Counted from the stretch's first letter, positions 33,660-46,364 are shown. The stretch is 64,000 bases of DNA from Hyaloperonospora brassicae (GCA_947650285.1 CANTFL010001366.1:27283-91282), one strand, 5' to 3'. Notes: generated by a model not told the origin, from the sequence alone. Numbers and translations are program-made.

Positions 33660-36600
33660 ATGGTTAAAGGCTTTGAGAAGCATTGGTCGATCTTAATCGA
33701 TTATGGGGCGTCATGCAATTATGCTAGACGTCCCTCCCTTGAGGGGAGTCAGCAATACGCTGAGGCGCGCAAAGCGCACGAAGAGAATTCATCACTGTTC
33801 GGTTAGCGACGGGTAGTCGCGTTACTGTGCCTAAAGTTCCGTTGAACTTGGGCGTGAAGTTTTTGGACTTTGATAGCACAGAACGCTGTGTTGTCCTTGA
33901 CTTGGATTCGAGATACTATCTCATCCTAGGCTTGGCCTGGCTTGAACGCCATGAACCATGGATCGATTGGGGGTCCAAGACCTTAGGCGCAACGCGCAAT
34001 GTTCCTAGTGAAGTTTTGGAGAGTCATGAACCCACCTTCGCTAGGCAACAAAAGCGGTATTGGCGCGAGCCATTGACGGAAGATTTCAATGTGCTGGACA
34101 TTGGTATGTCAGAGTTAATTTACTCCAACGTCAATGACATCAATATTGACTGGAGCTCTTTCACCGTATGTGTAGGGAGTTATACTCCGTTGAGTGATAC
34201 TCGTTGTGGTACTGAGTCACTGCATGCTTTTAGCATGATTGGCCAAGGGCCAAGACATCAAGAATGTACTTCCTCTGATGTGAGTGGGGTGGCACGTGAA
34301 ATTCCACCTAGTGAGGGTGGCCGAGTTGGCATTACACTGAATATCGGTAATGAAATTTTTGGCGATGAGCCAGAGCATACAGGGCTAGACCCGGATGCTG
34401 GTCGTGAAGTGGTACGTGTAAATCCACTGGGTGAAGTGTTCGAGTTACGTAACACCTTACCAGATGTCGATCAAGACACGAGCTCTCGTATAGAGCGTGC
34501 TATAGCATATATCAACTACAGGGACCCTAATGTCTCGGCCTCTAGGAGGCGTAAGGTTTCTTTGAGGAAACAATCTCGGCGTCGGGTGGCAACTGTAAGC
34601 GCGAGACGTCCGAGACGTTAAGGAGTGATAATAGTAATAATACACTATATAAATTGTCAATGGAATGACCGGCCATGTTTCTGGCAACATTACTCTTGAG
34701 ACTCTTCCTTCTCTAGATATTCTCTTTGAACAAGATGAAATGTCTGATGGCTAATTCAGCCAAGCCTTAAAGGCAGGAGAGTTATCCGACTTAGTGGTCA
34801 TTCGACCCGATGTTGAGTTGAACTCATCCTCTTTATTGGACGAGTCAGTCCTTGAGGACACAAAGGCAACAATTAATGCGCGTAGTGGATCTTCGATCCT
34901 TAAAGATCCTCTTGATCCGTTTTATCCTTTGGTGAAGGAATTGCAAGACGTGGTGTGTCACGACCCACCGTCTGTCTTACCTCCTGATAGAGGTGTGCGT
35001 AATGAAATTGACCTAGTACTTGGAGCTAAATACTGCGTAACACGGCAGTGGCCTTTACCAAAAGAGCAGTGTGACGTCATAGACGACTATTTTCGTGCAA
35101 AGCACGCAGCGGGGATGGTTCGTGAGAGCAAATCTCCTCATTCCACGCCCACATTTTGTGTCCGAAAGCCCAATGGGAAGTGGTGCATTGTTCATGCTTA
35201 CAATAAGGTTAATGCTGCCACGATCCCGGCTCTGACACCAATCCCTAGGAAAGATGTTCTTCAGAACAATATGGTGGGATGTACAATGTACAGTGCACTC
35301 GACTTAGTCGATGGTTATTACCAATTGCTCATGCCTGAGAAGGATATTCCGCTGACAGCGGTTAGTACCCCGAGCGGTATGCTCTGGTAGTGGCCAGTTA
35401 TGCACAGGGCTTGTCCAATGCCCCAGCTACGTTAAATCGTCTTGTGACACAACTGTTTCGTCCTCACCGAGGTTATGCACAGACTTACTTTGATAACATT
35501 TTTGTCCATAGTCGTGCTATGAACGGCCGGTCTGATGTGGATAATCACATCGACCATTTAAGAGCAGTGCTCGAGTGCATGCGCACGAACAAGTTGTATG
35601 CCAACGCCTCTAAGTGAATCTTTGGTGCACAAGCGATTCCCTTTTTAGGGTGCTTCATTGGGAAGCGTGGTCTTAGAGCGGATCCTGCTAAGATAATATC
35701 CATAGTCAATTGGCCGGTTCCTAAGAACCAAAAGGACTTACGTAAGTGGCTTGGCCTCGCCAATTACATACACAAGTACAGTGCAAATTTGCAGACATGG
35801 CTCGGCCATTATCCAATCTCCTTAAAAATGATGTGGAATGGTGCTGGACTAACACTGAGCATGAAGCTTTTACGGCGGTTAAAGAAAAGTCTTCTTCATG
35901 CGCCAATCTTGGCGTTGCCCGATCCTGATCGGCCTTTCAGTGTTGTCTGTGACGCATCTGACTTTGCCATAGGCAGTGCTCTGTTACAAACAGATGATCA
36001 TGGACGGGAACGCGTCATTGCGTTTGAGTCCCGACAGCTAAAAGCAGCTGAGAAGTACTATCCAGTTCATGATAAAGAGCTACTTGCGATGAAGTATGCT
36101 TTAGTCAAATTCAGAGTTCATCTGCTTGGCTCTAAGCCTTTTGTGATCTATACAGATCATGCGTCATTACGCACTGCGACCCAGTCACCTCACATTTCTC
36201 AGAGAATGGCCCGTTGGCTCTCATTCTTTGCTGAATACAACTTCGAGGTGAAGTACAAGCCGGGTAAGCAGAATGCTTTGGCTGATGCGTTGTCACGTAG
36301 ACCTGACTATGTGCTTGCTCATGTTACGACTCTTATATCATCGGTTACAGACCTCATTCGTTCGGCATATGCCAAAGATGAACGTTGTGTAGCTTTGCTA
36401 CGTGCTCTGGAGAGCGAGGAGTTTAACGACTCAGACATAGAATTTTCGGCACGTTTGCGTGCGAGGCAACATCGATACTCCATCGATTAAGGCCTGTTGT
36501 GCTATAGCACAGATATGGAGGATACTCCCCGTATCGTTGTCCCTCATGATGAGGAATTAAGGTATCGTATTTTCTATGAGGCGCATGATACTGCGGTGAG

Positions 36601-38133
36601 CGGTCATCTCGGTCGAGAGAAGACATATAGCTCCGTGAGCCAATACTGTTGGTGGCCCAAACTTTACAAATGGGTAAGCACATACGTGCGTTCGTGCGAA
36701 ACGTGTCAACGGGTGAAACCCTCAGCTCATGCGGCTGCGCCGCTCGCTAGTCTCCATATACCCTCTGGGTGCTGGGAGTCCATCAGCATGGATTTCATGT
36801 TCGGTCTGCCGAAAGATGTACAAGGCAATACGGGTATCGTGGTCTTTGTTGACCGTTTGAGCAAGATGGCTCATTTAACGGCTGTGACGGATACCATTGA
36901 TGGTGAAGGTACAGCTACGCTGTTTATCGATAGACTGTTTCGACAGCACAGCTTGCCTGTGGCAATAGTCTCTGACAGAGATCCTTGCTTCACTGGGAAG
37001 TTTTGGAAGTCCATCTTCAAGGTGCTCGCCACACATTTGGACATGTCCACGGCAGATCATTCGCAGACCGATGGTCAAACCGAGCGAGTCAATCGCGTTT
37101 TCGGTGATATATTACGCAGTGTTTGTGCTAATACACCGAAACGTTGGAGTTCAATGCTTCGTGTTGTTGGGTTTGCGTTAAATAACGCTGTTTACGCCTC
37201 TACAGGCTTTACTCCGTTCTACGTGAACGGTCTCACACACCCTCGCGTTCCGTTAACGCTACCACTGCGTGGTTCAGGGCTTGGTGGGGGAGAGATGGCC
37301 GATCGGCTTGCAGATATCAACCCTGCTACTGTTCACAAACAGGTAAGCGAGTTTCTCGCAACGCGCTTGAATGTGTTACGACACGTGACTGATGCACTGG
37401 CTGATAGCCAAGATAGACAAAAAGAACAAGCTGATGTTATAGGCAGAGGATGTATTGAACGTGATGAGGTCGGAGACCAGTTCTACTCAATGCTCAAAAC
37501 TTATCTACAAATTTAGTCTCTGCTGTCTTCAAGACAAAGTTGCGTCCGCGCTTCATTGGGCCGTCCACGGTCATCGCTAAGAAGGGATTGGCGTACGCGC
37601 TAAACCTTCCGCGCAAACTGCGCACGCACCCAGTGTTCTACGTTGGCTTGCTTAAGCCGTATCGAGAACCGTCCCATGTGAACTCGGAGGCGCTTGCGCC
37701 TGGAAATAAGGCCTTGACGTCGACTGTTGCATCCGAACCAGGAGGTCAATCTGACCATCCACACGGGATAAGGCCAACTCCAACGCCTGAACACGGGCTT
37801 GCATCGCGTCAAACGCACTCTGGGTCTTACCCAATGTCTCTCGAGGACCACTTAGCTCAAGGAGCACCTTCTCATGCTCCTCCTTCGGTACCCCGACCAC
37901 CACCGACGCTGCTCGATGAGCAAGGGAACCACCAGTTTCATGTGGAGTGACTCTTGAAACGACGTCGTCGTCGTGGCCAATACCAGTATCTGGCGAAGTG
38001 GCGAGGGTACCCGGAGTCGGAGAACTCGTGGGAGTATGAGATACCCCTTCGGCAGGACTTCCCTTACGCCGTGGATGTTTTTGAACATCGTGGCCAGGGT
38101 CGCCTTGCGAACGAGAACGCTTCTCACCAATAG
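33660..38133 (+). pseudogene. Element B pol
   Basis: Protease traces (LIDYGASCNYARRPSLEGS, then YYLILGLAWLERHEP), a long linker to 34621, RT from 34794 ([32 protein letters not shown]), a TAG in MLW*W at 35387 and a one-base loss near 35403. The YxDD motif reads YFDNIFVHS: the second catalytic Asp is Asn. RNase H (VVCDASDFAIGSALL, YTDHASLRTA) and integrase (HDTAVSGHLGREKTY, SCETCQRVKP, MDFMFG, SDRDPCF, TDGQTERVNRVFGD) follow, with a TAA at 36488 and a frameshift near 37500. The chromodomain (YLAKWRGYPESENSWEYEI) comes after a TGA at 37948 and ends at 38133. Defective. Confidence 0.9.
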
Positions 38134-38953
38134 TGGTGGGGGGCCGTGTGTTGCTCCGCACATTAGGGTCGTTACCCGTGGCTACCATCGTAGCAGGAGC
38201 ATAACGCGTACGTGTACGCAACTGGCCTCTGGCCTTGAGTTTGGCATACTCGAACCGAAGCTTTCGTTCCAACCGAACGTCGGCCACATCGGCGCTGGCC
38301 CGCAGCGCTGGCACACTGCTAAGGTGTCGCTTGCGATACACCCAACGGATGAACTGATTGTCCTCCTCTTCGGGCAGTTTGCCAGCGAACAACAAGATGG
38401 GCACGATCTTAATCGGTCGAACCGAGACACCACGAGACAAACTCTCAAGATGCGCGCGGTATTGACCTTGCGTGGTAAAGAATGGTTCGAGATATCTCTC
38501 ATTTAGGGCCTGACGAACGGATATATCTTCTGGCGACGTAGCCTCTGGGCCAATGGCCCATATTAAAAGGCTACGGCCTTCCGTTTGACGGAGGCGTTGC
38601 TCCACGTCAGGTGTTGTGAACACGTAACCACTCCGGTTTTGAATAACCGTCTGGGTATGAGTGCGACGTAGACCACACTCCTCACGCTGGAGGGTTGACT
38701 CCTGTTGCTCGTCGAGCGGGTTTGTGATGATGTTCTCATCTGCATCTGTTGTATGATGCTGCGCCCCTGGCGCTGTGGTAACACCACGTCCAACGAACGG
38801 ATTCGGTGCTGTTAGAGGTCGAGCCTCAGATACAGCGGAGTGGGACGATATCCCTTCATCTCCAGGGACACTGGTATCACTACCATAGTCCACATCCTCA
38901 TTAAGACCGAGGTAGGAGGAAAGAGTCCGAGACTCGTTGGGTGGCGATGCCAT
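37652..38953 (-). CDS. Element B antisense ORF, intact, 433 codons (unknown protein)
   Basis: An uninterrupted minus-strand frame starting about 100 bp inside the 3' LTR boundary (ATG at 38953, MASPPNESRTLSSYLGLNED) and ending within the sense pol C-terminal region. Residues 1-100 are acidic and disordered; the middle has a denser, possibly folded part (RSLLIWAIGPEATSPEDI, IKIVPILLFAGKLPEEED, RWVYRKRHLSSVPALRASAD); then a basic Pro/Ser linker (GEKRSRSQGDPGHDVQKHP); then a short coiled-coil-like tail (QSAFDAMQARVQALELALSR). Its phase relative to the sense frame is the same as in A and D. Intactness beside a ruined gag-pol is notable. I do not recognise the family. Confidence 0.65.
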   Translation of the reverse strand: MASPPNESRTLSSYLGLNEDVDYGSDTSVPGDEGISSHSAVSEARPLTAPNPFVGRGVTTAPGAQHHTTDADENIITNPLDEQQESTLQREECGLRRTHTQTVIQNRSGYVFTTPDVEQRLRQTEGRSLLIWAIGPEATSPEDISVRQALNERYLEPFFTTQGQYRAHLESLSRGVSVRPIKIVPILLFAGKLPEEEDNQFIRWVYRKRHLSSVPALRASADVADVRLERKLRFEYAKLKARGQLRTRTRYAPATMVATGNDPNVRSNTRPPTTIGEKRSRSQGDPGHDVQKHPRRKGSPAEGVSHTPTSSPTPGTLATSPDTGIGHDDDVVSRVTPHETGGSLAHRAASVVVGVPKEEHEKVLLELSGPRETLGKTQSAFDAMQARVQALELALSRVDGQIDLLVRMQQSTSRPYFQAQAPPSSHGTVLDTA

Positions 38954-39059
38954 GGTGTTTCGTGTTTTGCCACCGTGAGGTTAAGCGCACACACACCGAC
39001 CTCTTCGAGAAAAGAAACCGATTGACGTTTTGTGGTGACGTCAGTCTGGTGGGGGAGGG

Positions 39060-39598
39060 TGTAACGGGGTTACACGTCGACTGGTAGTCGACGATAGGTG
39101 TGGTGCACACAAGAGAGGGGGTACCCTATAAAGTAATTTTAGAACACAGTGAGTGTATCAATTGTTGAAGACTGATGTCTGTCAACAACTGATTACGAGA
39201 TCTTTAGGGAGTTTTTACTTTGAGCCTTAGTGACTAGGTTAAGTACGTTGTTCTATGGTGTTCTTTAGGTTTATAGAAGAAATAAAATTCAGTTCCCCTT
39301 TTGATCAATACGAGACACGTGCCTTACAAGGCGTCTTTGATCGGGAGGACAAAAGCAACGCCTGTAAAGGAAGCTTGTCCTCGAGCAATCTGTGCTGTGA
39401 TTCGTTTGAATCGTTTGGTCCCTCTGGAACGGGGACCGTTAGCTCTCTGAGCTTGTTGACCCTCTGAGTCGGGTTCTCTGAACCAAAGCCTTAGCTCTCT
39501 GAGCTATTTACTCTCTGAGTCGGGTTATCTGAACCAAAGTTGCTCGTGAGAGCGTTAAAGTCTTCCTCTGACTTAAGGAGCTGTGTAGATCCGCTACA
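39060..39598 (+). repeat. Element B 3' LTR with internal 52-bp duplication
   Basis: 539 bp; matches the 5' LTR except for a duplicated block TTAGCTCTCTGAGCT...GAACCAAAG around 39440-39540. A purine-rich GGTGGGGGAGGG tract immediately precedes it as the polypurine tract. Right flank GAGTA against left flank CAGTA. Confidence 0.9.
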
Positions 39599-39599
39599 G

Positions 39600-42500
39600 A
39601 GTAAGCGTCTGCACCATGCGCTTGGCCGTACCGTTAGCTTGCGGTCTTTGCGTTGTAGTGGCTCGCATTTTTTATCCCGCGATTCGATCGACGGCTCGAA
39701 AGAAATCAGACATAAATACCTGCTCACGATCATTACGTATCGCCTTACCCGTATCTGCCGCACAACTTCTTCCCGTAAAATTTTGGGCTGACAACGGCAT
39801 CTCTAGGCTGCTCGGGTTATAGCCAATATTTTTACCGCACGATCAACTCGTTCGGATAGTAGTCATTCATTTAGTCGATTCAGGGCAATCAAATTCTGCC
39901 GCTCTTGATCGGAAAACACCACTGTCCCTTTTTACTTTCTGAAGGGCTTAACGCGCCAGTAGATCTGCGCTTTGATTCCTATCTCGCTTCATGTGTAGAA
40001 ACACGTGGGATGGCCACGATAGCAATTACTTTATGTTCTTATGCTTCAGAAACTGCAGCCTTGTCGATTTACAGTCGATTTCTCCTCGCATTTGACAGAT
40101 CACCAAATTTAGATCTCCGCAGATAATACCCGTCCCCTGGTCTGATGGGCAAGCAAATTGAAACCAAGGATCAGCACTCGGTATTCGGCTTTTTTCAAAG
40201 TAAGATCAAGGGTAAAGTCGAAAACAACGGCCACAATCGTTTTTTCAGGCAGTTTTCACATAACCGCGCTGTATGCTCCGCCCTTTCTTTTCACTTTGGC
40301 TGATCCATCAAAACTGGCTACTAGCAGGATATTATGTACTCCTAATGTGGTTGGTGGCATACTTATTGTCTGTCTTGGCTGGTTCCTCAAGGAGATCATA
40401 ATCAATAATTCGTCTTTTTCTTCACGATGTATTATACTCGCAGACAGTATACCGAGTATATCATCTTCACCCTTCTCAGATCGCCATGATTCCAACGTCC
40501 ACTTCGATAGTAAAGCAGCCCATCTTCCCAATCTCTTGTTGATGCCTGATGACTGTAGTAACCATGCTAGTGTTTAATATTGCCTAAGCACCGTAATTTC
40601 ACGGGATACTAGCACATTATAGCAGATATCTAACATCCTAAGGAGAGCCAACACATCTTTCTCCACCATCCCGTAGTTGACCTCGTTGGGCTTTAGCGTA
40701 CGACTGGATAACGTGACAGGCCAATACACACCATCATATTCTTTAAGTAAAGCAGCTTTTACGTCCCACTTACTAGCGTACACCACGATCACAGGAAACC
40801 TATCGGAATCAAAATGCTTTGAATTGGGGTTGTGGCTATCTTAGTCTTTAGCAACGTGAATGCCATCATCGCCTTTTCCCAATGAATCCTGGCCTTAGGA
40901 GTACGATTGTTCCCCACAATTGTGTACAAATCACGATCGATCTCCGGTTTTGGGCACAAATTACGATCACCCCCCCCCAAATTAGGTACAAATTCTGATC
41001 GACCCCTGCACTTCCTTCGTAAACGTCATCAGGTCTTACCGACGAGGTAGGCTTCAGATTATCACTCAAGCGATTGATTTCATGGAAATCCGCCTCTCGT
41101 AGTTTGTACAATAATGATGCGTAAATTGCGCAGTATTCAATGATAGTACTGTTATAGTTGAGGCTTCCCAAGAATGACTGCATCGCTCGCAGCGTGCAAG
41201 GGATCATGATTTTTACCAATGATTCCAGTTTTTTTGGCTATCTTCCAAACTTGCGAACGAATTTTTATGTCCCAGATATTTAACCTTGCGATAACCCCAA
41301 AACATATTTGCCACACTGATCGACAAATTCCATTTATCGCACACCTTCAAGAATCTCTCCAATTTCTTACCAGGTCTTTTAACAACGTATCTGTTATTAA
41401 TATATCATCAATATAGGATCCTTGACCCAACACTGATGGTTTTGGGTCCGGGTCCGGGTTCTCATCGGTGAAGACATCAATAAATTCGGCAATTCTACCA
41501 TGGTCGATTCAGCTTTTACGTCGATTTTTAAATACCCATAGAGAGCGTTATCGATCAAACGTTGGTAGATCTTTGTATCAATTTCTAACCAGAAAGGCAT
41601 CCGTAACCACATAAACATACCCTAATGGTGTGATAAAGGCGGAGATCGCCCTTGCCCTTTCCGTCATCTCCACCACCCAAAAACCGCTCGCCATGTACAG
41701 AGAACAGTATCACGTAGCTTTATCTACGTCTTGCAATAGTTTGCTGATCAGTGGCATCGGATACACCATCAATCTAGTCAGCTGGTTCACCCGCCGGTAA
41801 TCAATAAACAGCTTTGTATCTGTTTCGTTTTTCTTGATGATTACCACAATGGGAGACGCACATGGTGAGGTAGATAATCGAATGATCTTGGCCGACAGCA
41901 ATCCCTTGATCAGACCAGCAATTATTTCTCCGTACTTTGGCGCTACCGGTCGGAACCGTTGTGTGATCGGGTTGGCTCCTCACATTTCATTGTCACAGAT
42001 TGCGCCGCGAGCCGCAGGAGGTAGGGCGTTGCATTTTTTTTAAATAAGTAGATGCCGGCTCTTCCTAATCAATTGTCGCAACTTCTTTCGGTCTTCGGTT
42101 ATTGAGGTGCCAGGATCACCTACTCAGATATCATCAACCTTTAGTTATTGTGTGGGCGTAATCTTCAAGAAGAAAAGATATGTGTTGATCCACAACTTCT
42201 GCGAACAATTGGCCGCCATTGTAGTGATACATCGTGATGGCGTCAACTCATCTTTCGTTGTTTCTTCGTCGCCTTTGGTGTTGTTCAGGTTCTCGCCCGT
42301 CGATCAGCCTGATCGTGTAACTCACAATCTTCGCTCTTTATCCTATCAAGCTGACGGCTGTACTGTTTGTGGACCGGGTCCGTCCTCTCAAACCTGTTAT
42401 CTTCAATGTCGTTCGATTTTTGTCTTGTTTGTGTCGGACGATCTTTAACTCGATCACTCTTATCCCTTGTTCCGATCGCATCGATCAATGTCGGAGGTCT

Positions 42501-43775
42501 CACGATCTTACCTCCCGCAGGTGTGTCGATCTTCACCGCTTTGCAGTCCTCGACCAATCGATCGACCTATTCTTTAAAATTACCATATCTTATTTCGATC
42601 TCGTCTGACTGATAGCTAAACCGTTTGTGGATTAGATCATCTACCACACGTCCGGTCTTGTCAGTTGCGATTACCTTTACTCCTTCGATCGCTTCGCTAA
42701 GCTGATCTTGGTCTTGATTGGCGTTTACAGTCTCTTTGATCGTTTCGATCGCCAAAGGTATCTCTGTTGATCAGGCGACCCTCCTTCGTCGAGTGGCTTC
42801 CGTACATCGCTTGATCTTGACCTTTACTTCTGTTGCTTGTTTTTTGGTCTGGTTGCGAAATGCTCTTACCCAATACTTCTCTCGTTTGGTGGAGTAGAAT
42901 TATAGTGGGTATTTCATACACAGGATGATCCACCAACGGCCCTGTATACTCTTCAGATGTCTCTTCCTCTCGTTCCGTGGTCCCTTTAAAAGCTACCGTT
43001 TTTCATTTTGTATACCGCCTTCACCCGATAGATACATACCCTGGTGATCTAGGTATCAAGTTCGGTATCATCCACAAAGCCAAGGCAGCTCCGTGATTAT
43101 AGATTATGTCACGATCGCCGAGATTCGTGAGCTGCAAACACTTTATCTGGTCGGGTCCACCAGTGACTGTCGGCACCCACGCCATGTCTCGTCTCACTCA
43201 AATCTTAGCCTTAGGTGGGCTAACTCCAATCCGAACTTCTGTCGATCTTCCAACTGGTATGACCACGTGTTGATCTATCAGATTGATCGCTTGTATTGTC
43301 GATCGGTAAAGTGGCTTCCGTCCTGCCAAATTAATTCACACTTCGTCAGCAACACATCATGTTTCGTCGGCTAAGTCCAAACGGATGACCGCCGAAACCA
43401 TATAAGTCATGCCCAGTATAACTTCTTGGCCGATTTTGATACCTACCCAAACGTCTAAATAATAAACCCGTGATCCATCCAACGTGATCTAGATTTCGTC
43501 CGTCCAACTTCCATATACGTGTTTTCTCCGATTTCGACGCACTCTTGTGCTTGACTGTCGTCGATAACACATCCTATTTTACGAGCAAAGGTAGAATTGA
43601 GGATCGAAAACCCTCCAAAATCGAACAGTATCGTAGATTTATCGTTGTTTATCTTTCCCAGCGCTTTTTCTTGCATATAACAATTTACAGGGTGTAAAAT
43701 TTCCGAAACAATGCGCGATTCTCGTGGCGGGAGGTCGAGCTTCATCCTCACAGACGATCGAGCGTAATAATCCAA
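39600..43775 (-). pseudogene. Element C pol
   Basis: Protease-like ILFDFGGFSILNSTFARKIG, where D-T/S-G has become DFG. RT: SPIVVIIKKNETDTKLFIDY followed by RRVNQLTRLMVYPMPLI, then IYQRLIDNALYGYLKI, and the remains of YIDD (ILMIY). Connection/RNase H: RAMQSFLGSLNYNSTIIEYC, VIVVYASKWDVKAALL, SRTLKPNEVNYGMVEK. A second RNase H begins RQTISMPPTTL and SFDGSAKVKRKGGAYSAV, the archaeal-type domain known in some oomycete and plant gypsy elements. Integrase: FMSDFFRAVDRIAG, a stop, then MRATTTQRPQANGTAKRMVQ. No two neighbouring domains share an uninterrupted frame. Confidence 0.8.
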
Positions 43776-44582
43776 TCATTTTACACTTGATACTGACGAG
43801 ACCAATGTTAATTTGTTTTGTATATTAGCAATCGAATCGGTCCGATCGGTAAACTCTGATATCTCCGTAGTTCTTCCACAAATGCATAAATGCAACGCCT
43901 AGAATGCTCGGATCGTGCCAGATTTCAAGCTGGCGAGACTTCTAGTTCGACATCTTCTCCACATTGAGTGCAAACATTCCAGCATGCGTCGTAGGCACGT
44001 ACCACTTTTGTACTAATTAAAACATTCTTCCATTTGCGCTTTCCACTCTCGTGTATCCTCCCGCAGGCTGCACACACACAACAAATTTTTCAGAAGGGTG
44101 TCCTTTGCGACCTTATTTCTGGCACGTCAATCGCTTCCAGCACCCTCGATCATCTTGTCTGGTAAATCCATAATGGGTGCACTCCTTCGATCGTCCACTA
44201 TGGTCTCGTCCCTCTCCTTCACCAGTCTTTTTGTACTAGGTGCGATGATCCTTGTTCGGTTGTTCTGGGTCGGATGTAGTTGTCACACAAACACGACGAC
44301 GATCTACCTCTTCTTCAGATCCGATCGACTTCAATTACGGTTCGCTGCTCTCGACTGTCTCGCGGATAGATTGCATTAACCGAGTCATCTTGGACGCCAA
44401 TGGATTTGTAAGTGCGATCGCTCGCTAATATAATTTGTTTTATCCCCTCGTTGATATAATCTGACGATTCTCCATTCGTTGACATGCACGGAGAGTGTCT
44501 TCCACCTCATCAATATCCATCAATCGCAGCAATGTCAGATGTTTCGCCAGATCATGATCGTCCAGCTTAGCAACGAAATGTT

Positions 44583-45470
44583 TCACATTCTCGCGGCGCG
44601 AGGCCACTGTAGCCATTCCTTCTTCTTTGATCGCGATCTTGGCAAGCTTGGCCGCAACATAAAGACGATGTAAGTACTCCAGCGGAGTTTCATCGGCCGC
44701 TTCCTTGCGAGATTATACTGTCTGGCTACTGAAACACCTTGCCCTCCATACTGTATCAAAAAACAATTCAGCAATTGTTTCCACTTGTGCCGAGTTGATC
44801 GGCTCAGTTGTTTGTACCAGTTTCGAGCAGATCTCGTCAACAGATCACCGAAAACCAGACATTTTTCTTTGTTTGGCGCCTGATCGCGCAGGAACAACGA
44901 CTTGACTTTGCTGATCCAGCTTCTGGCTCGGTCTTTGACTCAATCTTTGCCGCTGAATTTTTTCAGCTCTGTCGTCGCGGACACTAGAATGCGTTAAGGA
45001 ATACCATCACCGTTTAGGAACGTCTCTGTGGTGGCTACCATAGCACGTCGCCGCTCTTCTTGCCCCGAATCATCGGGATCGGCGTCGTAGAAATCTAAAC
45101 TGTTAGATCGACTGCGATGCGATCGCACCGATTCCATCTCAACATCTGGGGTTTAGGCTTTATGAACTCTTGCCGGCTTGATCCTTGGGCTTGGGTAGCT
45201 TGCTTGATACACTTGTTTTCGTTGAGCTTGTAGAAAATGCCCCATGGCCTCATCGAGGTATGTCCGCAGGTGACCTTGCATATCTGACATAATTTCTTCT
45301 TTAGCGCATGTGATAGCCGATCGCTGTTCGCACTTAATCGTCTCGACTTGATCACGTAGATGTTCTGCCCCAATTGGGCCTATAGACATTCTATGAATAC
45401 CGATCGAATCATCCGATTCTATTTTAGATTCAGCTGAGGCGTACTGCGACGATCCAGTATGATCCCTCAC
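44583..45470 (-). pseudogene. Element C gag
   Basis: N-terminal piece 45470-45153 (IGAEHLRDQVETIKCEQRS, DMQGHLRTYLDEAMGHFLQA) and capsid piece 44897-44583 (FLRDQAPNKEKCLVFGDLLT, SARNWYKQLSRSTRHKWKQL, FLIQYGGQGVSVARQYNLAR). These blocks are typical of a gypsy family abundant in Phytophthora-type genomes. Interrupted by several stops between 45150 and 44900. Confidence 0.8.
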
Positions 45471-46364
45471 GGAATATCGGTGATCGCAACGGCAGCTTAA
45501 TTGGTGGGTTTGCGTTTAGCCGTCAGGGAAATCAGCTTGTTATATAGCGATCGATACGCGTGATTCACCTAATTTTGATCGCACTCCAGCAGCTTGAATG
45601 CGTCGAGCACTCCAGCGACGTATCAGAAGTCATGTAATAGCTGAATGATCGCGTTGAATCCGTCCAGCGGGGAAGTAGTCACCATCGGCGGGGACATCGG
45701 ACCTCGAATTTTTTCTGATCAGCTTGGGCTTTAATATCTGTAGCACTGGATCGCTCGATAGCAAATTCTTAAGCGCCTTTCAGTGATCCTCCTGAGCGAA
45801 TTGATCATACTGTCAGCCTTCCATCTCTATGTTATCGTCAACGAGCTTGATCGGTCGATTGATCAATTTTACGTAGCGATTGGGCTGATCCGATCTCGAA
45901 CCTTTTTTCTTTACTATATCTGTCATCACAATCTTCTTCTTTTACCTTTCAGTTACTGGTCTTGTGTAGGTTTTGTTCAGTTTTCGCTGAAGAATTTATA
46001 CTTAGCGGAATGTGTATTGCAGCACGATCCGCGGTGGTCCCCGAACGGACCTCAAGAGGGTGTCGAGGTTTCTCTTCCAGATCGATCGATCGATCTTCCT
46101 CTTTATCTTCTTGTCAACAGAGCCCCTCCCAAAACTCTGAAGATCAGGTATCATTTAAAATCACGCGTCTGCGGCGATTACTATTTCTCATACACTTCCA
46201 GTCCAGGTACAATCTTGACCTTCTCATCTTTACTCAGGGACTTATAGTGAAACCCGAGTCACCAGAAGATCCGGGTACGCGCACTATTGTGGTACAGTGG
46301 CGTTGCAAGCAAGTAGCCTCTTCATCGCCGTGTGATTGTCTCCTTCCGCTTAAGAGAGCTGAGT

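Larger units (their letters stand above)
31954..39598 (+). mobile_element. Ty3/gypsy chromodomain element B, both LTRs present
   Basis: LTR-PBS-gag-pol-antisense ORF-LTR in the standard chromovirus order. The LTRs differ by about a dozen substitutions plus a 52-bp duplication in the 3' copy. The coding region is much more damaged than the LTRs: several frameshifts and stops, and Asp to Asn in the RT active site. The left flank is element A LTR and the right flank is element C integrase, each in its own native context. The element has therefore probably been through recombination with a second B copy. Confidence 0.92.
39599..46230 (-). mobile_element. Degraded Ty3/gypsy element C (dual RNase H family)
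   Basis: Read on the minus strand: gag about 45470-44583, protease about 43775-43350, RT about 41905-40860, RNase H about 40860-40570, a second RNase H about 40530-40170, and an integrase core piece about 39790-39600 that runs straight into the element B LTR. The rest of integrase and the 3' LTR are absent. Frameshifts and stops are everywhere, so it is an old copy. No convincing LTR could be delimited between gag and 46230. Confidence 0.8.

Noticed and set aside
31949..39603. CAGTA/GAGTA as the target duplication of element B
   Set aside because: Each pentamer belongs to its own native context (A LTR, C integrase), so the 4/5 match is probably chance.
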